From an uncultured Parabacteroides sp. (lineage in GTDB: Bacteria > Bacteroidota > Bacteroidia > Bacteroidales > Tannerellaceae), in NCBI RefSeq assembly GCF_902493135.1, contig NZ_CABUOD010000080.1, positions 1 to 9,131 of the forward strand: a stretch of DNA of 9,131 nucleotides. Direction: 5' to 3'. The position numbers and the translations under genes are program-made. The notes below the pieces were generated by a model. It made no database searches and had not been told where the DNA came from. It saw only the letters and a program-made list of their open reading frames with translations. This document shows, one piece after another, positions 1-5,836 of this stretch; positions within the stretch are counted from its first letter, which is position 1; each line of letters starts with the position of its first letter.

Positions 1-26
1 CCGGACGGTTCAGCCTTGATCTTTTG

Positions 27-54
27 GTTACTTTTCCATCAAGGGAAAAGTAAC
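27..54. repeat. Perfect 11-bp inverted repeat downstream of rhaD
   Basis: GTTACTTTTCC (27-37) and GGAAAAGTAAC (44-54) are exact reverse complements around a 6-nt loop. It lies 31 nt past the rhaD stop codon, so it could end or protect the 3' end of the rhamnose operon mRNA. No T-run follows the stem on either strand, so it is not a standard intrinsic terminator. The flanking sequence at 11-26 and the stem resemble, from memory, repeat-like hairpins found between genes in Bacteroidales genomes; this was not checked. The rest of positions 1-84 shows no gene. Confidence 0.6.
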
Positions 55-84
55 AGATAAATCATCATTTACGATCATAATCTA

Positions 85-885
85 TCACAAACCGAAAGCC
101 GGGACCAAATCATCCAACTGCTTGTCGGTCATGCCGGCGGGTTCGTATCCGGCCATGCGTGCACTGAAATAGATTTGGGCGGACTTGCTTAACGTGTCGA
201 TTGCATCGAAGCATTCGATCAGGTCTTCGCCGACTGCCAAAATACCATGTTTCTCCCAGAATACGACATCGTGCTTCTCCAATTGCTTGATGGTGGCACG
301 CGCCAAATCCAGCGTCCCCGGTATTTCATAAGGAACGATGCCGACTCCTTTCGGGACAATGATACGGCATTCGGGAATCATGCTCCACAACGTACGGGTA
401 ATGACATCCGAATCCAGGAACGGCTTGCAATGCGTCATACCGATCAGGTCGGTCGGATGCGTATGCAGAACGACCCGGTTATCACGGCCCAGGCCACGCA
501 GATAATTATGCATCATCAGGTGTGAAGGCAACTCGGATGTAGGCAAAATCAATTGTTCGGCTATTATATCATAGCTTTTGCCATCCCCGGCGATACGGAT
601 CAGGGAACCGTTGGCAAAGGGATCCTGTGCCACATAACGCATCCGCTTTCCGGTACCGGTGACATAAAAAATATGCCCGGCAAGGGCAGTCATCGCCTCC
701 TGCAAAGGAATAGCCGGCCCCAGTGCAGGAAGTGCTTTTTCGACGTCGCTCATCAGGTCGGTCAGGTTTACGGAAATGTTACCGCCGTTGCGTTCCGCCC
801 ATCCTTTTGTCCAGAGATAGCCGGCCACTTCGGCGATACGGCCGATCTCGGCCATCAATTTTTCATTGTTTCTGATTGTTTTCAT
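85..885 (-). CDS. rhaD: Rhamnulose-1-phosphate aldolase (class II, zinc-dependent)
   Basis: This 266-residue cytoplasmic enzyme splits L-rhamnulose-1-phosphate into dihydroxyacetone phosphate and L-lactaldehyde, the last step of the core rhamnose pathway. The length is close to E. coli RhaD (about 274 residues). The class II aldolase/adducin fold is shown by the zinc ligands HTHP (H141, H143) and the EKHG segment (H213), and by the catalytic-type glutamate E118 in TSELPSH. The N-terminal WAERNGGNISVN stretch is typical of this family's phosphate-binding region. The ATG at 885-883 is the natural start; the AT-rich leader has no Shine-Dalgarno sequence, as usual in Bacteroidetes. It is the last gene of the rhamnose operon in the window, separated from rhaT by a 109-nt structured spacer, which could give it different expression from the genes before it. 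The specific identity rests on the operon as well as the motifs; an L-fuculose-phosphate aldolase is much less likely beside rhaA and rhaB. Confidence 0.95.
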   Translation of the reverse strand: MKTIRNNEKLMAEIGRIAEVAGYLWTKGWAERNGGNISVNLTDLMSDVEKALPALGPAIPLQEAMTALAGHIFYVTGTGKRMRYVAQDPFANGSLIRIAGDGKSYDIIAEQLILPTSELPSHLMMHNYLRGLGRDNRVVLHTHPTDLIGMTHCKPFLDSDVITRTLWSMIPECRIIVPKGVGIVPYEIPGTLDLARATIKQLEKHDVVFWEKHGILAVGEDLIECFDAIDTLSKSAQIYFSARMAGYEPAGMTDKQLDDLVPAFGL

Positions 886-888
886 TTT

Positions 889-910
889 ACTTATATATCT
901 TTTTATAAGT
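889..910 (-). repeat. Small AT-rich inverted repeat just before the rhaD start
   Basis: ACTTATA (889-895) and TATAAGT (904-910) are exact reverse complements with an 8-nt loop, ending 3 nt before the rhaD ATG. It shares positions 908-910 with the larger hairpin at 908-955, so the two structures cannot both form fully. The stem is all A-T except one pair and would be weak; a chance occurrence in AT-rich DNA is possible. Confidence 0.3.
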
Positions 911-955
911 CATGGAATCTTAATTTCATGACTATGAAACTAAAATTCCATGACT
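908..955 (-). repeat. Long imperfect hairpin in the rhaT-rhaD spacer
   Basis: Positions 908-918 pair perfectly with 945-955 (AGTCATGGAAT with ATTCCATGACT). The pairing continues inward through 920-922/941-943 and 924-929/934-939, with single mismatches at 919/944 and 923/940, closing on a 4-nt loop at 930-933. The stem therefore holds about 20 base pairs. It lies between the rhaT stop (995) and the rhaD start (885), so in the operon mRNA it would fold just ahead of rhaD. No T-run follows on the minus strand, so mRNA processing or stability is a better guess than termination. Its role is inferred. Confidence 0.65.
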
Positions 956-994
956 ATCCATTTTCAGCCCGATTACTATTATTTAATCTCTCCC

Positions 995-2020
995 TTAAAT
1001 CAAATTAGGCAGCAAAAGCGAGAATATCAGGAGACACATGCCGCAGACCAAAACAACGATCGTCTGCCGGCTCACTCCTTTCCACTCTTTCAGGATAATG
1101 CCCCACACATTGCTGAAGATCACATTCAGCGACATCAGGATACTCCATGAAAAGGCCAGCATCACCGGAGATTCGGCAAAATAGCTCTTTCCCATTCCCA
1201 GCCCGAAGAATTGCGAATACCACAAAACACCTGCCAGCGCACAAAATAAGACATTATTCAGCAAAGTACCGCCCGATACGGAAAAATAATCTTTCCCCGT
1301 CTTGTTCCTTACATTCTGGAAGAGGCAATAAGAAGCGTTCGTGATAAAACCGCCGATCGTCACTAACAGGATGACCGGGTTCAGTGCGAACAATTCGCTT
1401 GCGCCGGACTGTTTCGCCTTCTCAAGGATCGGAGCACCGGATTCCAGGCCCAGATTGAAGCAGGCGCTCATCACTCCCGCCAAAAGGGCGACAAGCAAAC
1501 CTTTCGTCAACGCAAAATCCTTTACAGCCGCTTTCTTTTCCTCCTCGGTCATATTGCGGGCACGAAGGCTTCCGGCATACCCGATCACGGCGATGCCGGC
1601 AAGCGTGATACACACGCCGATCAGCAGGACCAGGCCATCGCCATGAAACAAATCCGTTCCGGCAAAAACTGCCGGGAAAAGCGTTCCGAAACCGGCGCAC
1701 GTTCCAAGCGCGATGCTCTGGCCGAGCGCAACCCCCAAATAACGCATGCTCAACCCGAAGGTCAGGCCGCCGATCCCCCACAGGATTCCGTAGATAACGG
1801 CTCCCGCGGCTCCGCCGGCGCTCCACAGTTCCGAGAGGCTGCTCCCGGCGGGAATGGCAAGCTGCGCCCCTAAGAACGGGAAGACGAGCCAGGCAAAAAC
1901 GCCCTGCACCAGCCAGAAACTTTCCCAACTCCAATCCTTGACTTTGTTGATCGGGACGTAGGAACTGCTCTGCCCGAAACTGCCGATTGCGATTATGATT
2001 AACCCGATGATTATTTCCAT
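995..2020 (-). CDS. rhaT: L-rhamnose permease, RhaT family
   Basis: This 341-residue integral inner-membrane protein is expected to import L-rhamnose together with a proton. The length matches E. coli RhaT (344 residues). The sequence is made of hydrophobic segments from the first residues (MEIIIGLIIIAIGSFGQSSS) to the C-terminus (VLVCGMCLLIFSLLLPNLI), consistent with about ten membrane spans; the charged stretch near residues 155-170 (RARNMTEEEKKA) fits a central cytoplasmic loop. SFGQSSSYVPINKVKDWSWE near the start is characteristic of the family. Its ATG shares one base with the rhaA stop codon (TAATG, 2022-2018), which points to translational coupling. It sits between the isomerase and aldolase genes, as the permease does in Bacteroides rhamnose operons. 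Substrate specificity is inferred from context and family. Confidence 0.93.
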   Translation of the reverse strand: MEIIIGLIIIAIGSFGQSSSYVPINKVKDWSWESFWLVQGVFAWLVFPFLGAQLAIPAGSSLSELWSAGGAAGAVIYGILWGIGGLTFGLSMRYLGVALGQSIALGTCAGFGTLFPAVFAGTDLFHGDGLVLLIGVCITLAGIAVIGYAGSLRARNMTEEEKKAAVKDFALTKGLLVALLAGVMSACFNLGLESGAPILEKAKQSGASELFALNPVILLVTIGGFITNASYCLFQNVRNKTGKDYFSVSGGTLLNNVLFCALAGVLWYSQFFGLGMGKSYFAESPVMLAFSWSILMSLNVIFSNVWGIILKEWKGVSRQTIVVLVCGMCLLIFSLLLPNLI

Positions 2021-3276
2021 TATCGTTTGCTTGTTACTTCGGCTTCGTATTTCTCTATCTCGGCAATATAATCCTCACCTACCGGGACGTCGTTTTGCAG
2101 GCAGAACATATCCCAGACGGCTGTCCACGGAAGGCTCTTCATTTCCTCCTGCAAAGCTAAGCGCTGGAAATATTTGCCTTCGGCCTCGTATTGCTGCAAG
2201 GTTGCGGACGGTTCGAGAAGAGCTTGCATAAAGGCCTTCTGTGTTGCACGGCAACCGATCACGTAGGCCCCGATACGGTTGATCGTCGCATCGAAATAAT
2301 CCAAACCGATATGCACCCGGTCCAATGCCTTGCAACGGATGATTTCGCGTGCCAGATCGAGCAGGTCGTCACTTAGGATCACCACATGATCGCTGTCCCA
2401 ACGGACCGGACGGCTCACATGCAACATGATCTCCGGCGTAAAGAGAAGCAAGGCCGAAACCTTGTCGGCAATACTTTCCGTCAGATGGAAATGGCCCGTA
2501 TCGAGCGTCACAATCTTGTTTTTCTTCGCACCGTAGCCCAAGTAGAAATCATAAGAACCGACCGTATAACTTTCCAGACCGATCCCGAACAGTTTTGCTT
2601 CGATACAGTCCTTCATATTCTTATACTCCGTTGCAAAAATCTCGTCGAGCGACTGTTCCAAGATCCGGCGGTATTTGAGACGGCTGGCGGGAATTTCCTT
2701 GCTGCCGTCATGAATCCACAGGTTCATGATACAGGGATCATCCTGGTATTTGCCCATCTCCTCGCTGATCCAGCGGCATCGTTTCGTATGTTCGATCCAG
2801 AAATTGCGGATCGCATCGTCGGGATTTGCCAACGTCAGGTCGCCGCTCTTCGGATGCGAGAAAGAAGTGCTGTTGAAATCCAGTTTCATCCCGTTCTCTT
2901 TCGCCCACTGCATCCAGCTTTCAAAGTGAGCTGGTTCCACTTCGTCGCGGTCGACCTTCTTGCCCTGGAAGTCGCCATATATTTCATGCAGGCTCAAACG
3001 ATGTTTACCGGCGATCAGCGAAGCCGCTTTCAGGACATCGGCACGCACTTCGTCGATCGTGCGGGCACGTCCCGGATAGTTGCCTGTCACTTGGATTCCG
3101 CCCGTCAGCGAACCGCCCTGGTTCTCGAAACCGCTCACGTCGTCCGCCTGCCAGCAATGCATGGATAGAGAGATCTTCTGCAATTTGTCCATTGCCTCTT
3201 TTGCATCCACACCGACAGCTGCATAGCGTCCAACAGCTGCCTCATAGGCTTGTCTGATAATGTTTTCTTTTGTCAT
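2020..3276 (-). CDS. rhaA: L-rhamnose isomerase
   Basis: This 418-residue cytoplasmic enzyme converts L-rhamnose to L-rhamnulose. The length is nearly that of E. coli RhaA (419 residues). The conserved N-terminal block MHCWQADDVSGFE starts at residue 39. Likely metal-site residues of the xylose-isomerase-like TIM barrel are visible: E235 in GLES, D259 and H262 in LDTGHFH, D294 and D296 in RWDSDH, and the aspartates of IGLDYFDA. By family knowledge these bind two divalent ions, often manganese. The start ATG at 3276-3274 lies 4 nt after the rhaB stop, and the stop overlaps the rhaT start by one base, so the three genes are tightly packed in one transcript. In the Bacteroides thetaiotaomicron literature the isomerase is called RhaI, and RhaA there is the aldolase; the E. 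coli naming is used here. No damage is seen. Confidence 0.96.
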   Translation of the reverse strand: MTKENIIRQAYEAAVGRYAAVGVDAKEAMDKLQKISLSMHCWQADDVSGFENQGGSLTGGIQVTGNYPGRARTIDEVRADVLKAASLIAGKHRLSLHEIYGDFQGKKVDRDEVEPAHFESWMQWAKENGMKLDFNSTSFSHPKSGDLTLANPDDAIRNFWIEHTKRCRWISEEMGKYQDDPCIMNLWIHDGSKEIPASRLKYRRILEQSLDEIFATEYKNMKDCIEAKLFGIGLESYTVGSYDFYLGYGAKKNKIVTLDTGHFHLTESIADKVSALLLFTPEIMLHVSRPVRWDSDHVVILSDDLLDLAREIIRCKALDRVHIGLDYFDATINRIGAYVIGCRATQKAFMQALLEPSATLQQYEAEGKYFQRLALQEEMKSLPWTAVWDMFCLQNDVPVGEDYIAEIEKYEAEVTSKR

Positions 3277-3280
3277 GGTC

Positions 3281-4759
3281 TTATTTTTTTGAGGTTACAG
3301 ATTTATATTTCTTAAAAGCCTCTTCCCACTTGCCGCTACCTTCCGGCAGAAAGACAGCCGGCGAGAGGAAAGAGTTGATCAAGCGGCGCATCTCCCAGCG
3401 GTCGGCCACCAGTCCTGCCGCCCTCGCCTGCACCATACAGTTGCCGATCGCCGTCGCCTCCGAAGGCCCTGCCACAACCGGCATGTCAATTACATTTGCC
3501 GTAAATTGGTTGAGAAGATTATTCATCGAGCCTCCCCCGATCACATGCAATTTACGGATCGGGAAAGGAGCTATTTCGGATAATAGTGCCAGCACCTCCT
3601 TGTACCGGAATGCCAGGCTTTCGAAGATACAACGGATAAACTCGTCGTCCTCGGCAGGTTCGGGCTGCCCCGTCTCGCGACAATAAGCCTTGATCGCCTC
3701 CGTCATGCTCGGCGGATTGGCAAAACTCGGATCGTCGGGATTCACAAAACTGCGGAAAGGCGTCGCCCGTTCCGCCATCTTGACAATCGCAGGATAGGAA
3801 TAATCGCGCCCGGCCTTCTCCCACTCTTTCCGGCACTGTTCGAGCAACCACATCCCTGTGATATTTTTCAGGAAACGGGTCGTCCCGTCTATCCCGCCTT
3901 CGTTCGTGAAATTATGCCGGAAAGATTCTTCCGAGATAATCGGTTCTTCCGTTTCGATCCCCATAAGGCTCCATGTGCCGCTGCTAAGGTAGGCAAACTC
4001 CCGGTCCGCCGCCGGGACAGCCGCAACGGCCGAAGCCGTATCGTGGCCGGCAACCGCTATGACCGGCACTTTGCCGATCCCCGTTTCCCGTGCAAGCGCG
4101 TCGGTCAGTTCTCCGACAAATGTTCCCGGCATCACTACCGGACGCATGATGGAGGGAGCTACCCCTGCCGCTTCCAACAAGGATGCCTCGAACTCCTTTG
4201 TCGCCGGATTCAACAGTCCGGAAGTGGAAGCATCCGTATATTCACAAACCTTTTTGCCCGTCAACAGGTAGGAAAGCAGATCGGGCATAAAAAGTATCTC
4301 TTCGGCAGCCTCCAACGGCCCGAAACTTTCCTGTTTAGCCCGGAATAACTGGAAAATACTATTGAAGTTCATGATCTGTATGCCGGTGAGCCGGTAGACT
4401 TCCGACCGGGGAATACGCTGGAAATACTCTTCCGGCGCACCGTCCGTATAAGGATCACGGTACGCACGCGGTAGCCCCAACAGCGTACCGTCTTTCGCCA
4501 GATATCCGAAATCGACGCCCCAGGTATCGATCCCGATAGAGTCCAGGACCACGTTCCGGCGTGCACAAATCGTAAGGCTTTCTTTCAAGGCATCATATAA
4601 CCGGTATATGTTCCAGTAATATTTCCCCTGCAACTCCAGGATCGCATTCGGGAAGCGGTGAAGTTCCTGCATTTCAAATTTGTCACCAACCAATGTGCCT
4701 AATACGGCACGTCCGCTGGTTGCTCCTATATCAAAGGCTAAAAAGTTATATTTCTTCAT
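3281..4759 (-). CDS. rhaB: Rhamnulokinase (FGGY sugar kinase)
   Basis: This 492-residue cytoplasmic kinase phosphorylates L-rhamnulose with ATP to L-rhamnulose-1-phosphate. It has the two actin-like halves of the FGGY family. The N-terminal phosphate loop DIGATSGR is at residues 10-17, GIDTWGVDFGYL follows near residue 76, and the catalytic-base region GHDTASAV begins at G238 with D240 the likely base. The C-terminal adenosine-binding motif GGGSMNN begins at G408. The length is typical (E. coli RhaB has 489 residues). It is the first gene of the minus-strand operon and begins 101 bp from the divergent AraC-type regulator. The ATG at 4759-4757 is chosen because the DIGATSGR motif then falls at the usual distance from the N-terminus. 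A TACTTTTG element at 4797-4790 gives a plausible promoter about 30 nt upstream. No Shine-Dalgarno sequence is seen. Confidence 0.95.
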   Translation of the reverse strand: MKKYNFLAFDIGATSGRAVLGTLVGDKFEMQELHRFPNAILELQGKYYWNIYRLYDALKESLTICARRNVVLDSIGIDTWGVDFGYLAKDGTLLGLPRAYRDPYTDGAPEEYFQRIPRSEVYRLTGIQIMNFNSIFQLFRAKQESFGPLEAAEEILFMPDLLSYLLTGKKVCEYTDASTSGLLNPATKEFEASLLEAAGVAPSIMRPVVMPGTFVGELTDALARETGIGKVPVIAVAGHDTASAVAAVPAADREFAYLSSGTWSLMGIETEEPIISEESFRHNFTNEGGIDGTTRFLKNITGMWLLEQCRKEWEKAGRDYSYPAIVKMAERATPFRSFVNPDDPSFANPPSMTEAIKAYCRETGQPEPAEDDEFIRCIFESLAFRYKEVLALLSEIAPFPIRKLHVIGGGSMNNLLNQFTANVIDMPVVAGPSEATAIGNCMVQARAAGLVADRWEMRRLINSFLSPAVFLPEGSGKWEEAFKKYKSVTSKK

Positions 4760-4762
4760 GGT

Positions 4763-4775
4763 ACAACAAAGTTGT
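4763..4775. repeat. Short inverted repeat in the rhaB leader
   Basis: ACAAC (4763-4767) and GTTGT (4771-4775) form a perfect 5-bp inverted repeat around AAA, ending 3 nt before the rhaB start codon. It could be a small leader hairpin or part of a protein-binding site, but a chance occurrence is possible. Confidence 0.25.
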
Positions 4776-4786
4776 TTGTTTTATGA

Positions 4787-4818
4787 TTGCAAAAGTAAAC
4801 GGTAAATTACTATCTTTG
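4787..4818 (+). promoter_or_regulatory. Candidate promoter of the AraC-type regulator gene
   Basis: TATCTTTG (4811-4818) matches the Bacteroidetes -7 consensus TAnnTTTG. TTG at 4787-4789 lies 21 bp upstream and partly matches the -33 TTTG. Transcription would start near 4825, ahead of the chosen ATG at 4861. The -33 region directly abuts the -7 element of the opposing rhaB promoter (4790-4797), so RNA polymerase could hardly occupy both at once. Confidence 0.55.
4790..4797 (-). promoter_or_regulatory. Candidate rhaB operon promoter, -7 element
   Basis: Read on the minus strand the sequence is TACTTTTG, a full match to the Bacteroidetes -7 consensus TAnnTTTG. It would start transcription around 4783, leaving a leader of roughly 25 nt before rhaB. 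No TTTG-like -33 element is found at the expected distance (around 4819-4822), which fits a promoter that depends on an activator such as the divergent AraC-type protein. The start point has not been measured. Confidence 0.55.
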
Positions 4819-4860
4819 CTTTTGAAAATGATTTTAAACCTTTCAAATCTGACAGAGGAG

Positions 4861-5748
4861 ATGGAGAAACGACTAAGCGATCAATTAAGATACCTGACGA
4901 TAAGTGCGATAGACGAAGAATGGGGAATTGTCGTCACGACTGTAGGCTACCAGTTTATTCCCCCGAAAGGGAACTATCCTCTTTCGAAGCATCCGGACAA
5001 TTATAACTTCAAGCCGCAGACCGGACGTATCCTGAACGAATACCAACTGGTCTATATCACGAAGGGAAGCGGTTACTTCTCTTCACAATCCTGCAAGATG
5101 CAGAAGATAAACGCCGGTACGATGATCCTGCTTTTTCCGGGAGAATGGCACAGCTACTATCCCGACAGCGAGACAGGCTGGGACGAATACTGGGTCGGTT
5201 TCCGCGGCGTCCACATCGACCGACGCGTGGAAAAACGCTTCTTTACCCGCGAGGAACCGTTACAGCACATCGGGCTCAGCGCGACAATCGTCGGGCTGTA
5301 TGAAGACATCCTGAAATTCGCTTCGCAGGAAAAGACGGGCTACCAGGAGATGATTTCGAGCATCGTCCTCCATATATTGGGTACGGTCTATTATAAAAGG
5401 AGGAACAACTCCTTTACGAATACCTATGTCGTGGATAAGATCAACGAAGCCCGCATCCTGATGAAAGAACAGGTGGAAAACCCGCTGACGCCGGAAGAAA
5501 TAGCTTCCCGCCTGGGGCTCGGTTACTCCTGGTTCCGCCGCATGTTCAAAGAATATACAGGCGTATCGCCCGCCCAGTACCAATTGCAGCAAAAACTCCT
5601 GAAGGCAAAGGAACTGCTTACCAGCAGCGGCCTGAATATCTCGGAAATAGCCTACAGCCTTAAATTCGAGAATGCCGGGCAGTTCTCCACCTTCTTCAAG
5701 AAGAAAGAGGGCGTGACACCGTCGGAATTCAGGGAAAGGGCGCACTGA
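4861..5748 (+). CDS. AraC-family transcriptional activator of the rhamnose operon (RhaR-like)
   Basis: This 295-residue DNA-binding protein has a cupin-like sugar-sensing N-terminal half (roughly residues 25-160, including YITKGSGYFSSQS and LLFPGEWHSYYPD) and a C-terminal double helix-turn-helix domain from about residue 196 to the end. The two helix-turn-helix units are seen at LTPEEIASRLGLGYSWFRRMF and at LNISEIAYSLKFENAGQFSTFFK, followed by the family signature GVTPSEF. The reading frame is open back to 4693, but that extension would run through rhaB and the regulator's own promoter, so the ATG at 4861 is chosen. It gives the usual family length; an ATG at 4828 is possible. In Bacteroides thetaiotaomicron the AraC/XylS protein RhaR activates the rhamnose operon, and this gene has the same divergent place. 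The role is therefore likely, though the sensed ligand is inferred. Confidence 0.9.
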   Translation: MEKRLSDQLRYLTISAIDEEWGIVVTTVGYQFIPPKGNYPLSKHPDNYNFKPQTGRILNEYQLVYITKGSGYFSSQSCKMQKINAGTMILLFPGEWHSYYPDSETGWDEYWVGFRGVHIDRRVEKRFFTREEPLQHIGLSATIVGLYEDILKFASQEKTGYQEMISSIVLHILGTVYYKRRNNSFTNTYVVDKINEARILMKEQVENPLTPEEIASRLGLGYSWFRRMFKEYTGVSPAQYQLQQKLLKAKELLTSSGLNISEIAYSLKFENAGQFSTFFKKKEGVTPSEFRERAH

Positions 5749-5773
5749 GAAAAGGCAGACAAATGTCAAACAA

Positions 5774-5814
5774 AAGAGCTTTTCCCCGGCCACCTGTCCG
5801 GAAGAAAAGCTCTT
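5774..5814. terminator. Terminator between convergent genes
   Basis: AAGAGCTTTTC (5774-5784) pairs perfectly with GAAAAGCTCTT (5804-5814), and CCGG at 5786-5789 can pair with CCGG at 5798-5801 to extend the stem. It lies 25 nt past the regulator stop and 22 nt past the carboxyltransferase stop. On the minus strand the stem runs into TTTTGTTTG, a fair T-run, so it best fits termination of the minus-strand gene; on the plus strand the tail is AAATAC, so termination there is less certain. Confidence 0.75.
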
Positions 5815-5836
5815 AAATACATAAAACAATCTAATA

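Larger units (their letters stand above)
4775..4838 (+). promoter_or_regulatory. Imperfect direct repeats, possible activator site
   Basis: TTTG, TTTT and ATGATTnnAAA occur in the same order at 4775-4793 and again, with small insertions, at 4815-4838. The ATGATT cores are 45 bp apart (4783 and 4828). AraC-family activators usually bind direct repeats, so these could be operator half-sites for the divergent regulator. The region is AT-rich and the copies overlap promoter elements, so the evidence is weak. Confidence 0.25.

Noticed and set aside
2386..3168. 260-residue open frame on the plus strand opposite rhaA
   Set aside because: It is antisense to a clear isomerase gene, shows no recognisable domain, and long antisense frames are common opposite GC-balanced genes.
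4693..4860. N-terminal extension of the AraC-type regulator from an ATG at 4693
   Set aside because: It would overlap the start of rhaB and run through both candidate promoters; the added residues do not resemble the family, and the ATG at 4861 gives the normal length.
5260..5829. 189-residue open frame on the minus strand opposite the regulator
   Set aside because: It is antisense to the double helix-turn-helix region and runs through the terminator hairpin; no family features are seen.
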